Shown here in pieces: positions 1 to 12,361 of a stretch of DNA of 64,000 bases. Each line of letters starts with the position of its first letter. The first letter of the stretch is position 1. The translations under genes and the position numbers were made by a program. A model generated the notes under the pieces. That model ran no database searches and was not told the DNA's origin. It was given only the letters and a program-made list of their open reading frames with translations. Source of the DNA: Paraphysomonas bandaiensis (lineage: Eukaryota > Chrysophyceae); the NCBI GenBank assembly GCA_965644295.1, contig CBFFRP010000298.1, positions 496,001 through 560,000 on the forward strand. Reading direction: 5' to 3'.

Positions 1-3000
1 AAAACGCAGCCAAGCACAGAGCTGAGGTAACATCTATTACGATTTTGTAACAGTGCACCGTAGTCAGTGTGTTTGTATCCAGAAAAATGTTTTGTTTGCT
101 GAAATAAAAGAAGTGAAGTCTCAAATCGATATTCTCCGTAAGAGTAACGAACAGCTGGTCTTTGCTAATCATACCTATAAAACTGAGAACGCCGACTTGA
201 AGCTGCTGACTACTGATGCAACAGAGCTGCGGCAAAGCTTGTTGGAGGTCGAAGCGGAACGTGATCATCTACGGCGTGAGCTGACTGAAGCATGTGCAAT
301 GCAGCAGAAGTACAACGATCAAGTTATCTCTCTGAATGGTGATATGGAGGCCATGGTAGGTGAACATTCTCAATTATTTTGTTAATCTCTTGTCATCTAG
401 GTGCATCGTCACGATAGCATCTCCCAGCAGCTTGAACAGGCTAAAGAAGATGTGAAGGTCACGAAAGAGGCTCTCAAATCACAGGAGAAGCACACACTGA
501 CATTCCAGAAGAAAAGCATGCAACTGGAGTCTCGGTTGGAAACCTCGAAAATGTTGACTGAAACCCTTCAGGTACTTTCCATCTGTGTATATTTAACCTA
601 TTTCATTGTAAATGTCTAGAAAGAAAAGGCGGGTCTTTCAGAAGAGCTTCGGTTATTAAATGAAAGTACCACTGCCGAGATTGGTGATCTGAAGAGGACA
701 ATAGAGGAGCTTCATGGAGCGCAAGAGGTTTGTGTGGTAGACAATAACGTTCACACATCATAGTTTGTGAGCGTAGGAACTAGAAGGGGAGATGACGAGT
801 GTGAAAGAGACCTTACAGAATAAATGCGACGAAATTGATGTTTTGAGGCAAGAAATTAGTGAATCTCTTACACAGTACGAGGAGTATAGCAGTGTCACTG
901 AGCGGACTATGTCTGACCTCAGATCAGGAATAGCTGCTCGTCAACAGCGTGTGGACGACTTGGAGTCTGAGTCGAAGGATCTAAGAAATGTCAATGTGGA
1001 GCTTGAGTTGAGGGTGGAACAGCTTCAGAAGCAGGTTTCAGAGGTAACGATGCATTCCCAAGCACTACAGGAACGTGTAGAAGATTCTGAAAATAAGGTG
1101 ATGGAGCTCGTAGGAGAGGTAGCGAAAAAGGAGGAAGTCATCAAGAGCTTGGAAGAGACTGCTTTGGGGATCAGAGGAGAACTTGAGGAAGCAAAAACGA
1201 AGATCGAGCAGCTAGAAAAAGAGGCAGAGGAAAATGCGAAGAATTCTCGATCACGTTTGAGTTCTCGAACTGCCTTGCGTAGTATGTCAACGGCTTCACG
1301 ATCCAACTCAAGGGTGACTACGTTGAGTCGAGCAGGTGTCGAGGACACTGTGGAAGGGGATAACTTTTCCACTGAAGATAACAGAACAAAGAGAAGAAGT
1401 ATTAGGCCAATTATAAGAGGGGCCCGATCAGTGAGAACGGAGACAGATGATGCGGAGATGGGGAAAGATGTAGACGTGGAGTCAGGAAAATCACGTAGTA
1501 GTTTCGTTTCTCGCCGCTCAAGATCGATTACGAGGTCTCCAATATGTACCTCACCAACTCTCTCCAGATCTCCTAGTAGCAGTCGCTCTCTGACGAAGCA
1601 GTCCGACAAGAGCACCGAGGAGGTGGAGGTGGAGGCAGGCACTATAGCTGATAACGTAGCAGATTGGGAATCACCAGATGACAGTCCTGATAAGAAAGGT
1701 AATGGTACGGGACGATATCCAGAACCGTCCATTGAGCATGGATCGAATGATACTGTTATCCACTCGTCTCCCACATCTGTTGATATAAATGAGTCAGAAG
1801 TCAAACTTCCGGCACGGAACCGACGCGCTCCTGTATTACGACACTCACACTCCACTCCTCAAAGATCTATAAATAGATCTCGAAATGCAAGGCGTCTTCC
1901 GAAGTCGCACTCGTCTATAGCCTCATCAGAAACACTGCCATTCACCGATGACTCGTCGCGTTCTGATGGTTGCGTTATTTCGGGGTCTGAGAACTGTTAT
2001 GCCTCCTCGACTTCTCCCGAAAATAGCAACCCTTCGATGCCCTTCATTGACGAAGAAGTTTCGCGGGAGGGAATGTTGTGTCCAGAAGAAATTCCTGTCT
2101 CATCAGAAAAACGTTCTGCTATTGTACCTTCGGGAATCTCAGGTGATAACGAGGGTGAAAAACAAATTCCTGCCACGAGTTCCAACGACGAAGTGTGCAA
2201 TGATAGAAAACAAGTGGCTAGTGGTGATAGCGACAAGAGTATGGTAAGCTGTTTGTTGTGACGTGATTGCAGTCATAAATCTCGACCCTGTAGGCCAATA
2301 CAGTCACACTGCTCACCGAACAACTCAGTGAGGCGAATATAAAGGTACAGAAGCTCTCCAATAATCTGCATGAAGCAAACCAAAAAGTAGTTGAGTTGGA
2401 GCGCAATACGTCACGGTTAGAAGAATTATCGGAGCGCAATAAGAGTATGTCTATCTACATCAGCGACTTGGACGCAAGACATAGAGATCTTCAAGTGGGT
2501 GTTCGTCTAGCTGTAATGTATGTATACCCTTATGGAAATTATAGGAGGACTACGAAAAAGTATGCGATGAACTGAAAAATGTTTCTGCGGAAAATGAGCA
2601 TAGAATGTTGCGTATAGAGTCACTAGAGACGGCACTTTCTATTGAGCGGGTGGAGCATGAGGCTGCGGTATGCAGTCTTGATCATATGAGAGCTCTTGAA
2701 AAGTCCCGACTGGAAGGATTAGTAAACTGTAATGTTCAAACCGAACCACTCGTCTCAGACAGTGGTGTACAGACGGATTTCTTTGTTCCACCGGTATTTC
2801 TTTTTTACGAGGCGTTTAATTCAAAAGTTGACATGCATTTTGTAGATATCTTTAAGACACAGACTAGCTTCTGAGGCACCTAGAAGCGCAGGTAGTCCAG
2901 TGAAGAATGCATGCTTTCCCACGGTAACCCCGGGATCAGCGGGCGGCGGAATTGTTGGTTCCGCACTCTCCCTTGAATCTATGGAGAAGGGATGGGATTC

Positions 3001-3385
3001 TCTGAATGACAGGTTCGTTGGCAACTGAGTAAAAGTATTTAATTTTATTATTTAACTTTTAATTTTACTTCACAGTGGTTTCAATTCGCCTGCCTCCAGT
3101 GCGGGATCAGCAACATCGACGCCCACTCTCCCGAGTATAAAGCCTGCATCCCGTGAACAACGCTCATCGTCTCTGTCTCCTCAAAAGACTAACTCCAAGG
3201 GTATGTCGTGTCATATTATATTACTCTGTTAACAAGATTTTTTGACAGCGCATACCCGCAAGACATTAGTGCTAAGATCATTGTCTCGTGACTATTGTGC
3301 GCCTTCTGAATCTCTTCGAGAACACGAAGGCAGTGATCTCTCGACAGATACTGATATATCAATGACTGTTTTGGATCTTAATTAG
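1..3385 (+). CDS. Coiled-coil protein with Ser/Arg-rich middle region (5' partial)
   Basis: I do not recognise the family. The reading frame enters from the left edge and runs through about nine exons joined by 45-60 bp GT-AG introns (approximately 27-82, 356-400, 572-619, 728-776, 2244-2293, 2495-2544, 2794-2845, then two more before 3250), ending at TAG 3383-3385. The first ~400 visible residues are heptad-rich and charged (for example EAERDHLRRELTEA), typical of long coiled coils. From about 1240 to 2240 the protein becomes low-complexity and very rich in Ser, Arg and acidic residues (SRSRSITRSP-like stretches, many potential phosphosites). It then returns to coiled coil (2294-2790) and finishes with a Ser/Pro-rich tail. 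This composition suits a cytoskeletal, centrosomal or scaffold protein, but that is inference. The large minus-strand ORF under the Ser-rich exon is a shadow. Confidence 0.75.
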
Positions 3386-4107
3386 TGGTATATATAGTGT
3401 ATACATAAGTGATAAGTGGTACCAGTGTTGTATCACCAATCACTTTATATGTAATTCCTACTGTCCGTGTTCTATTTGTAAACTTTGTACTCTATGTTGT
3501 TTATAGCGGTAATTAAATAATTTTACGTTGCAGTAATGTACTTTATTCTGTTATTTTAATGCTAAATTATGTTAATGGTAAGAGTTTGTGCAGTGACTAC
3601 AATTTGTCTTGCTAAATATTCACACGAAGAAGCTGGAAGCAAGTCACCGAATTTTACAAGTGCTGGAATGAATCCGCTGATACACCACCTATATCAGCGT
3701 CTGCGTGACCACCAGTGCTGAGTACTTCTGATAGCCACTGCGAGAGATAGTGTAGTGTAATTGATGAATACCTAAAAATAAATCAATAAATAAGTGCAAG
3801 CTTCCATATTTACACAATATAAGAAAACACGTGTGCATTGTTTTGTGATATAGGTTACTGCCGTTTAGAAGTTGGCAGCACGTATGCAGTAAACTAGCTA
3901 TTAAAACAAATCATTATCATAAAGAGATTGACTGCTAATTTTTATTACTATGTACACCCCACACTAACAAGCTACACAAAAAGAATGAGGTCGGCACATC
4001 GCACCGTAGCGCTCGCCCAAGCACGCTCTCCCCAAACAATAGATGCAACTTTCGTCAGACACTCGATAGGATAGAATGGGAATACAAGTAACGAAATGGC
4101 TGTAAGC
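3386..4107. other. Convergent intergenic region, no gene seen
   Basis: AT-rich spacer between the tail-to-tail coiled-coil gene and the ribosomal protein gene. It should hold both 3' UTRs. I see no ORF with protein-like composition, no repeat and no convincing RNA gene. Confidence 0.6.
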
Positions 4108-4884
4108 TTAGACAAACTTCGCAGATCCCTTGGCAAGGAAGTCCGTGTGTTCCTGCTGGGGGGTATTGGTGAAGACAGTAGGCTCCCACATTTCGGGGGA
4201 AAGGAAGGAGTATGTCTTGGAGAGAGCAGTGTACACAGCTACGGCAAGATTGCCTCTGGTGCGGGTGTGTCCAGTAGAGGAAGAGTAAACATCCTCAATA
4301 CCAGCCATATTCAAAAGCTTCTTAGGGATCAGAGAGGCAACGATACCAGATCCTCGGGGAGCTGGGATCAGACGCACACGCACAGATCCGCACTTGCCGG
4401 TGACCTTGCATGGCACGGTGTGGGGTCTGCCCTCGTTGAAACCCCAGTAACCACGACGGACAGGGATGAGGTTCATCTTGGCGTGGATGATAGCACCACG
4501 GATGGCAGTAGCAACTTCCTTGGCAGCCTTGAGACCAAGCCCAAGGTGACCATTTCCATCACCAACAGCGACATACGCCTTGAAGCGAGTGCGCTGACCA
4601 GCAGTGGTCTGCTTCTGGACAGGCATGATCTTCATGACCTCATCACGGAGAGCAGGACCAAGAAGATGATCCACAATCTGATACTCCTTAATAGGGAGAG
4701 AGAAAAGAAAGATCTCCTCGACAGACTTGATCTTTCCGTCCTTAACTAAGCGGCCGAGTTTAGTAACAGGGACCCACTCGTCCTTGCCACCCTTATCCCT
4801 TCCGCGTCCACGACCACGTCCTCCACGGCCACGATCACCACGACCACGTCCAAATCCTCTACGATCACCTCCACGTTCAGCCAT
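4108..4884 (-). CDS. RPS2: 40S ribosomal protein S2 (uS5)
   Basis: Single-exon 258-aa protein. The N terminus is an RG-rich tract (about residues 4-30), as in animal and protist uS5. It is followed by the S5 N-terminal double-stranded RNA-binding domain ([16 protein letters not shown] through [18 protein letters not shown]) and the S5 C-terminal domain ([20 protein letters not shown], then [13 protein letters not shown] and [17 protein letters not shown]). These blocks are close to invariant in eukaryotic uS5. The protein sits at the 40S mRNA entry region and contributes to decoding accuracy. The ATG at 4884 gives the expected start directly before the RG tract. Absence of introns is unusual among its neighbours but common for ribosomal protein genes in compact protist genomes. 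Length is close to the family norm (about 250-295 aa). Confidence 0.97.
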   Translation of the reverse strand: MAERGGDRRGFGRGRGDRGRGGRGRGRGRDKGGKDEWVPVTKLGRLVKDGKIKSVEEIFLFSLPIKEYQIVDHLLGPALRDEVMKIMPVQKQTTAGQRTRFKAYVAVGDGNGHLGLGLKAAKEVATAIRGAIIHAKMNLIPVRRGYWGFNEGRPHTVPCKVTGKCGSVRVRLIPAPRGSGIVASLIPKKLLNMAGIEDVYSSSTGHTRTRGNLAVAVYTALSKTYSFLSPEMWEPTVFTNTPQQEHTDFLAKGSAKFV

Positions 4885-6031
4885 TATTTAGCAGGTATAT
4901 TATGGGCGCCTATCGAAATGTGAAGCAGTGTGGAAATCGCATCTATAGGCTTACAAAAACAGAGATGTGTCCAGGTCCACACATCATACTCCATTGATCG
5001 TGTCTTGAAGAGACATACTTTTCAGTTCTGTATATTCTTATACATATTGTTGTATAAAAAGTAAGAAATATGGGATATTTATAAGAAACACAATAATTAA
5101 ACTCCAAAATTCCACTCCGAAAGCCCAAAAACTGTGAGCTCGTACTACGAATATTCCAACACGCAGATTTGCTCTCCTAAAAATCCGCAATATATAGACG
5201 TTATCATAAAACTGTATGCACCAACACGTTGATGGTTGGATTGACCCTCTCAGAGATGAAGATATCCATTAAACACCCGTCAAAAGTGGACTAGGTTACA
5301 GAAACACTATCAATATCTCTCTTATAAACCCACAGTAACGATATAATAAACAACTGGTGGGTATCAGCAGTATGCAGTACTTTAGCAGGAGCTCCTACAC
5401 ACATAAACCTTCACTCTGAAGATGCTAAAGTAATAGAGTTACACCGACAAATAATGCGCAGAGTATGTTTGACTTTACTTGAGCTAAACTATTCTGCTCA
5501 TGTACTTCTGCTCATTTCGGAGCACATAATTAGAGCAAAGCTCACCTGTAGCAAGAATTAAAAATATTTAAGTTTTTAGTAAAAGCAAGAGCAAGATCTT
5601 TTACTCTTCTTCTAATGGGGTAACTAAGTCCTCGAAATCATTAAAAATAGCCTTATATCTATATATCTGTAGCACATCCACAACTTATGTAAAATAAGAG
5701 TGAATAATTCTAAGTGTCTGCCATACTAATCAAAGAAAATCGGTGATAAAATTCAGTGTTCACAAAATGAAAACATCATAAACACTTAAAAATTACTCAT
5801 TTGAGATTAATTATATTCTTAATTTTACATTATGAAATAAGTCAAATCAAGATAATTATGCGAGATAATTATACTAGTTGATCATTGAGTCCCCTCAACA
5901 AAGTCAGGCTCACACTTTTTTGTGATTGCATTGCAATTAATTGCAGCAAATTAATAGTCAGCAGATATTTTTCTGTCTACTCATAGCTATGCGATTGTGT
6001 GGTACGAGGAACACTAAGTAGTGTCACTTGT
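4885..6031. other. Intergenic region upstream of RPS2
   Basis: AT-rich DNA of about 1.1 kb that should contain the RPS2 promoter on its left side. ORFs here are short and of random composition. I could identify no promoter motif with confidence. Confidence 0.5.
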
Positions 6032-6217
6032 TTAGACGTCTTTGGTCTTTGGACCCTGACGAATATACACACGCATTCGGGGTATTGGGCTGCCTACTGA
6101 AGTCAAGCATCCGGACTGAAGTAAGGACAGAGCAAAAGTGGTTGCACCTTGGTGCTTGCGGTAACGCAAAAGCAGTCTAGCTTTTTCTTGTCTTGTACCA
6201 GATGCTGCTTGAGACAT
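6032..6217 (-). CDS. 61-aa ORF sharing exon-like sequence with dispersed repeats
   Basis: Small intact ATG-to-stop ORF beginning MSQAASGTRQ and ending KTKDV. I do not recognise it. Its central block RLLLRYRKHQGATT recurs as RRRKHQGATT or RYRKHQGATT in repeat copies near 11.5, 34.6 and 42.1 kb. Its later block GCLTSVGSPIPR also recurs near 34.73 kb, where an ~80-bp GT-AG-like insertion separates the two blocks. The copy here is therefore intronless relative to that relative and may be a retrocopy, or the still-coding source gene. Coding status is uncertain because the length is short and part of the sequence also forms RNA-like hairpins. Confidence 0.35.
   Translation of the reverse strand: MSQAASGTRQEKARLLLRYRKHQGATTFALSLLQSGCLTSVGSPIPRMRVYIRQGPKTKDV
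6130..6186 (+). repeat. Core of the dispersed SINE-like family (short copy)
   Basis: The segment around 6138-6180 shares the family core found at 42.1 kb: a GCACCTTGGTGC palindrome followed by GCTTGCG, a GTAA loop and CGCA. Similarity stops abruptly on both sides and the A-rich tail of the element is not seen here. Orientation is given relative to the 42-kb copy. Confidence 0.5.
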
Positions 6218-6705
6218 CTTATATATCTATACTCTTTTACATTGTATTGATTTGTGGTAATTTTACTTTCGTTGTGAAATTTTTACAGTATATCTGATCA
6301 TTCATTGAACGGAGATACCATACATGTTGCTCTGTACATATCTTATACAGTATAATGACATGCTGTAGCTAGCTAGCTGTCCACAATACACTGTATACTA
6401 CAACTCTGTGTGATGTAAGGTGTAGAATACAGCTGTTGTACTGCCAGTCAAATTTTACTCTATAATGACGGTCAGTACTTTGTACGGGGAAAGCAACAGC
6501 ACCAGACAAATGGCGCGTCAACTCTGATATTAAATGCTCAGCATAACTCCAATCGCTCTGGCGATGGTTCGTAATTGACAGGAGAGTGGTTAGTTTATCG
6601 ACTATACGCATCACTTTCCAACATACGATGCAACCACTTATGTCTTGTTGATCAAATATCACATAGATATGTAACAGCAGAAATAATGCAGTGCTAATTT
6701 ATATG
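6218..6705. other. Intergenic spacer
   Basis: It lies between the 61-aa ORF and the 3' end of the oxidoreductase gene. A 97-codon minus-strand ORF (6369-6662) is present, but its composition and lack of recognisable motifs make it a weak candidate, and I did not annotate it. Confidence 0.5.
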
Positions 6706-9296
6706 TTAAGCCGATTGCTTTGTGGAACCTCTACTATAAAAAGAGCTGCTTCTCTCTAAATCCCCTAATATATTTAACCCGTTAACCAAATCTCGTGCTG
6801 AGTAACCTATAAGATTTTGAGACACGAAATAAATAAAAATATTGTTTCACACCTAGTGCCGCAGTAGCAGCTGCCCATCCACCTTGAATATCTCCAACTA
6901 GTCCGGCGGTAGCCACATCACGCCCACATAGATAAAGTCCCTAAAATTTACCAGTTACAGGCGACAAATTAACACAAGACTTACGGATAGCGGAGATGTG
7001 GCGGTTATCTGAGATGAATATTTCTCGGCAGTGTGGGCCAGAGCCCCACCGCCAACAACAGGATCTACTACTTCTACATGCTCAATATTCATGTCCTTTA
7101 TTTGAGGATACGCGCGTCGAAGAGCTCGTAGGGCTGTTTCTTTTGCCTCGTGCTGTTCCGGTAGCGATAAACGAAGCCGTGTGCCATTGAGACATCCGTT
7201 TCGTGCACTCACGTCGCGTCTAGTACCAGTGGGCTTATACAGTCGCACTCCATTTTCCCTGTTTAAAGGAGCATCTGCCTCCAATAAAGATGAGTATGCT
7301 ACTAATTCTACAAGGGCATCTCCGGCCTCAAGATCCACAACGACAATCTGCTTACTGGGATGTCTACAACAGATACAATTAGCATAAATAACGGTATAAC
7401 ATAGCCGCTCTGCTTCCCACCTGTCATTCCATCGAACATCCGTTGACGATGGAGACCACACTCTACCAAATCCGTAGCTGCTAAACACGCTCTTAGTGAT
7501 TTTATCATTATCGACATCCTTTCTCAATGAAACTTCTATGTACTGACAGGATGACAGGCCAAGTTCCTTTGGCGTACCGGCAAGCCAACACACGACCTGT
7601 ACTACAGGGCGCTCCTCCTGCAAACCATCTAAGTGTCCTGCAGCCATCTGCACACACTGTTCATATTCGGTTGACGCTTTCTGAGGCAAGCGCAAGAGAG
7701 AGGAACACGGGAGTAACCGTGAATATGTACAAATGGCACCCAGTCCAGACACAACACCCATCTTTGCAGTAACTTCTCGAGCCTCGCTGCCATCTTCACC
7801 AAGAACAACACCAGTAACTCTCACATTTCCCGCTTCACCGTTCACTTTGACCCTAGACACCGGAGCTTCCTTCACTACCACACCTCCGCTAAACCTGACC
7901 GACTGCACTAAACCCTTGGTTAGATCCTGTATACCCCCATCCACACCCCACATTCCGTCTACTGCACCCGCCCCACATATAAGGCATAGCGCAGACAAGT
8001 GATTCAACGGCAGCGAGGGTTCGGAGCAGAAATATGCCCCAGCAATGGCACCCAGAATAGTGCTACCCCGTACATCTTCATTAATAGCAGATATAACACT
8101 GAAACATAGTATATATTTAGAAATAATCGTAGGCGCATAGAGAGCTTACTCTTGACACGTACTGGAAGTGACCAAATCTAGCCACTTTTTACTGTCATTT
8201 GTCAATAGTGCAGACCAGTTCGCTGACAGCACTTTGGTAATAGAAAATACGCTGATACCTTGATACATTACAGACAACCATTGCAATAGTTTTCTGGTAG
8301 AGTCGAAAGGAGATGTTGACTCAGAAATGTCCTCCGCCAGAGTTCCCTAGAATTTATTTTAGCGTTTTCAATAAGCATATTACATAATTTTACCTGTCCG
8401 GCGCGAAGAACCGTAACTATTGGCTCAGTTGTGTGAAGATTTAGATTGAGAATAGTATGTGTATACCCATCTTCGGCGGTACCTACAGGGGACAGGCGTA
8501 CGCTGTAGGGGTAACTCTGGTTACTGTCAGTGCACGGAGGCATGGCCAACTGTAGGTATTTCTAAAAATAAAACATATCATTCCAAACGTACACACTTTG
8601 AGAGGTGAGTACCTTATAGCAATCAGGGCGAGTAAGAATTGTCGGATGGATGCATGCAACTTCTGAACGGCATTCAGCAGACACATTTATCGGATAAGCT
8701 CCTATTGGCTGCAGCACACAGCATTTCATTCCAACTCTTGATAACAGAGCTGCTGTGTACAGAGTACTTAAGTCGCCTCCGACAAGGATATAGTCATAGT
8801 TATTCTGACATACGCTGTCGTCATATAACTGCGGTTCATAACTATGATAATCTTTGCAAACAGGTGAGTTGAAACTACTGTACTTGGGCGAATGAGATTT
8901 ACTGCGATATATCACATATCCGATATATAGCATCGTGACATATAAGGGGTTAACATTGAATAGAATGGCACCCAGTAGTATGAGCACAGTGCTATGGACT
9001 CTGTTGTGTAGTATGGCGAGAGTGATGATACAGGCCGCTACAGGGATCAACGGCTCACCAAGTAGTATATCTAACGACACAGTGTCCTCTAGTATCATAT
9101 ATATGGTGTGTATGATAGCTGTGTATTGAGTAAGAGGATTGTCCTCATCATCACCAGATAAGCGATGAGTCATACGAGTATCAGCACTCCTCTGCCAGTC
9201 ATATCTGTCTTTGCCTGTGATGTCCACACCATTAGACTGTAAACGACTGTATATTGCTTCTAGACCATGAGGATGAATGTCACCTAGTCGTACCAT
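6706..9296 (-). CDS. FAD-dependent oxidoreductase of the RetSat/CRTISO family, membrane-anchored
   Basis: Six exons (9296-8613, 8561-8394, 8346-8150, 8098-6985, 6940-6853, 6806-6706) join to 783 codons with consistent phases. An unusual N-terminal extension holds at least two hydrophobic segments (about residues 65-125). The dinucleotide-binding fold follows: YDYILVGGDLSTLYTAALLS, where canonical family members have a GxGxxG-type loop, so this one is degenerate (GGDLS). The middle contains GAVDGMWGVDGG, characteristic of phytoene-desaturase-like enzymes. The C terminus, GLYLCGRDVATAGLVGDIQG then AATAALGY, matches the all-trans-retinol 13,14-reductase (RetSat) C-terminal FAD-binding block. Family members saturate or isomerise polyenes such as retinol or carotenoids; the substrate here is unknown. 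The ATG at 9296 is the only upstream start in frame. The altered nucleotide loop may mean divergent FAD binding. Confidence 0.8.
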
Positions 9297-9353
9297 TGTA
9301 AAAGTTCGATATGCGATGGGACAAACACTGGAAATAATTCTTAAGCTGCACCC

Positions 9354-10086
9354 TCATACATACATACATACATACATACATACATACATACATACATACA
9401 TACATACATACATACATACATACATACATACATACATACATACATACATACATACATACATACATACATACATACATACATACATACATACATACATACA
9501 TACATACATACATACATACATACATACATACATACATACATACATACATACATACATACATACATACATACATACATACATACATACATACATACATACA
9601 TACATACATACATACATACATACATACATACATACATACATACATACATACATACATACATACATACATACATACATACATACATACATACATACATACA
9701 TACATACATACATACATACATACATACATACATACATACATACATACATACATACATACATACATACATACATACATACATACATACATACATACATACA
9801 TACATACATACATACATACATACATACATACATACATACATACATACATACATACATACATACATACATACATACATACATACATACATACCTACATACA
9901 TACATACATACATACATACATACATACATACATACATACATACATACATACATACATACATACATACATACATACATACATACATACATACATACATACA
10001 TACATACATACATACATACATACATACATACATACATACATACATACATCCATACATACATACATACATACATACATACATACATA
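9354..10086. repeat. Giant (TACA)n microsatellite, ~730 bp
   Basis: About 180 nearly perfect tetranucleotide units. Only isolated substitutions interrupt the array (near 9892 and 10050), and it decays at the right edge (10086-10100). It lies between two divergent genes. The 4-bp unit encodes a repeating four-residue peptide (Y-I-H-T on plus, C-M-Y-V on minus) in every frame without stops, so the long ORFs drawn through it are artefacts. Confidence 0.97.
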
Positions 10087-10175
10087 CGCACATACATGCA
10101 TTCATGTGGACTGAAGTGGTGTGTCTTGGACTGAAGAATATATACTTCTTTATGAAGTCTCCCAATATGATGTAG

Positions 10176-10901
10176 TGTGGAGGTCATTGATTTGACTTCA
10201 ATTCAACCTGATATCTTGAAGGGTCACTATGAAGTATCCACATGTATGCCAATAGATTCGACACTTGGACAGAGACATGCGTGTGTTCCTCCCAGTCAGA
10301 GTCACACTATACGCAGCCCACCACTTAAGAGAAGAAGAATGCCTGAAGGTAAAGCAAGAGCAGAGGAGATGCCTGAAGATAGAGGTCCGCAGATTGCAAG
10401 AGAGTGTACGGAGATAATGTTTCGAGGACTATCAGATGCTGACATCAATGCCTTACATGCCGCAGTAGACACACAGCGAACCCACATGATCACAATGGAC
10501 ACCTCCCTCTACAGCAGTGCGGATGATACTATTAAGACTGCCGTGTGTTCAAGTATGTGAGATAAACAGATTTTTGTTACTGTTATATCATAAAACTTTC
10601 AGGAATTCGTAGCGTCTGTCCAAAAGCATCAGACCAGTTGATAGCACTTGTGTACACTATTGTGGCTCAGCAATGTCAAGTGCATAAGGAATATCTATTT
10701 GGGTTAAATGCTATTACCCCCACTCCTACGGTATTTGCCCTTGTTATTATCATAACATTTAGTACAAGCTCATGTTTACCGCAGTTGCATCACATTCAAG
10801 GCGATATTTCAGCGCTGGAACGTAGCATCCACGACTTACAACGCAGCATGGAGGAAGTTCAAAGAACCTTGTCTGCTATACTACGTAGACTACCCGGCTA
10901 A
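10176..10901 (+). CDS. Orphan protein with basic NLS-like patch and C-terminal coiled coil
   Basis: No family recognised. The first visible exon opens near 10176, just after a tgtag acceptor-like site, and runs to about 10553. An intron (GTATGTGAG to TTTCAG) leads to a second exon that ends at 10901. A 105-bp in-frame segment (10679-10783) could be coding, with a hydrophobic stretch, or a further intron (GTGCATAAG to CCGCAG). The protein has a basic cluster, SPPLKRRR, resembling a nuclear localisation signal, and a short predicted coiled coil at the end (ISALERSIHDLQRSMEEVQR). The true start is unresolved: in-frame sequence has no good upstream ATG, so a 5' exon may lie beyond the microsatellite or translation may begin internally. 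Confidence 0.5.
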
Positions 10902-11360
10902 TGTAGGCAGTTAGGGAATGAGCCGACGACGGTGCTGAATTATAAGCCAACACCTTGTCGGTTTTCTGTAATTACAGCATCAATTGCAAGTCACTTATTG
11001 ATTTCTGTTTGGAGTATTGTTATTGGCAGCATTCGGTTTGGATTTATTGAAGAATGATTATATAATAATGATGTGGTAGGGCTAGGGTTTATCAAGATTT
11101 GATATGTTTAAGCTTAAGTAAGTAACTTAACATCTAAGTAATTTTAACTTTCGGTTGATTACGACAATTATAATAAACATTCCTCAGCATATTAGCATTG
11201 CCCCATTCCGAGAGCGTGGCCTAGCAAAGTGCTAGTGTTGATTAAATTAAGTAACGTATAGATTGTTAATAAAATTCCGGCGTATTCTTCGTGTGTGGGT
11301 GCCAAGGAAGCTTTAGCTATTAGCTAGATCTAAACTATACTTGTATCAGGGCTAGGAAAC
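10902..11360. other. Intergenic spacer
   Basis: AT-rich sequence downstream of the orphan coiled-coil gene. No protein-like ORF or RNA gene recognised. Confidence 0.5.
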
Positions 11361-11552
11361 AATATGGAAAGTCTTTTTATTTAGCAATAGGCGTTAAAAA
11401 CCTGTGCCAATATAGTGGCTAGTTGAATGCTAGACATACTAGTTAGACCTCTACCCATAACTAATCAGCACAAATTCCATTATCCTACTATTTAACGCTA
11501 CAGAAGCTGCTTGTGCGTCGCCGCAAGCACCAAGGTGCGACCACTTCCGTTC
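11361..11552 (-). repeat. SINE-like dispersed element, copy B
   Basis: The stretch matches the reverse complement of 42115-42298 over essentially its whole length with scattered substitutions. Shared landmarks are the TTTTTATTTAGCAATAGGCG tail complement, the CTACTATTTAACGCTACAG segment and the GCAAGCACCAAGGTGC core. Orientation is opposite to the 42-kb copy. I could not find a clean target-site duplication here. Confidence 0.8.
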
Positions 11553-12361
11553 TTGATGTTGATTGCGAGTTTCGTCATTGTCGTGTGTCCTAGGACTCAC
11601 CGGCGCTATATGATAGATGTGTATGTAGGGGACACGTTGTGCAACGTAAGCAGTGATCTAAGTCTACTACTACAACACTGGAACGCTTAAGACTACACAT
11701 ACATTGTGTGCAATTTGCATCGGGGATTGCCTTATGTACCTCACGGCAACCAGGGGAACACAGTACTATACCCTGCTTATATTGGCGATCTGGTGGCCTT
11801 CCTTTAGGCATTGTGCCAAGTGGCTCGGAGGTATGTGGATGAAGGTCTTGCAAAAGGTTATGGCCCACTGTGAAGAAGCGTCGAAATCGACTCTTTTGCT
11901 GTCTTAGCCAATGGTAGAGAGCACATGCAAGAGAGTGTATAGCTGGACAGGGGTGGGATATGAGGGTCATCCGGTGTGTCCAGCAACAGGGAGTCGAGAG
12001 GGAGTGTGATGGTGCAAAAGAGGCAACATCTGATTGAGGAGAGTGGGACTGCGCAACAGAACTAGGTCTGCCAAGGTCGGGTACTCCGATAGCCCTATGC
12101 ACGAGATGATCATGATGATAATGATGGTCTGGAGGAGACACTCGGACGTCCTCAGCTGCTCTTGTTAGTATCTGTGTTGGTGCAGGGGGGTACAGGCTGA
12201 GGCATAGAGTGTGTGTGGAAGGAAGATGACGGCAAGGTGTCAGAGACGGACGGAGGGGAGATGGGTTGTGTGGAGGTTCTCGAGGAGGAGGTAGAGTGTA
12301 AGGTGCGTGTGTATGACAGTGCAGCGGTGTTATGAGTGTGTTGGACAGAGAGAGAGAGCCG
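11553..12361. other. Region without a confident gene
   Basis: A minus-strand reading frame (11590-12330) contains an initiator context MPKGRPPDRQ followed by several CxxC-like pairs (NCTQCMC, CLRCTTC), which looks faintly like a small AT-hook or zinc-binding protein. Upstream it dissolves into low-complexity Pro/Ser/His sequence and then the microsatellite. I regard a coding role as unproven. Confidence 0.35.

Noticed and set aside
1025-1855. 276-codon minus ORF
   Set aside because: A shadow of the Ser-rich exon of the plus-strand coiled-coil gene; codon mirror of Ser/Arg/Glu-rich sequence.
4096-4749. 217-codon plus ORF
   Set aside because: Antisense shadow of the RPS2 coding exon.
6369-6662. 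97-codon minus ORF downstream of the oxidoreductase
   Set aside because: No motif, atypical composition and no support beyond being open.
9277-10187. Long ORFs on both strands through the TACA array (YIHT- or MYVC-type repeats)
   Set aside because: A 4-bp tandem unit without stop codons yields open frames in all six readings; the flanks carry no family signal.
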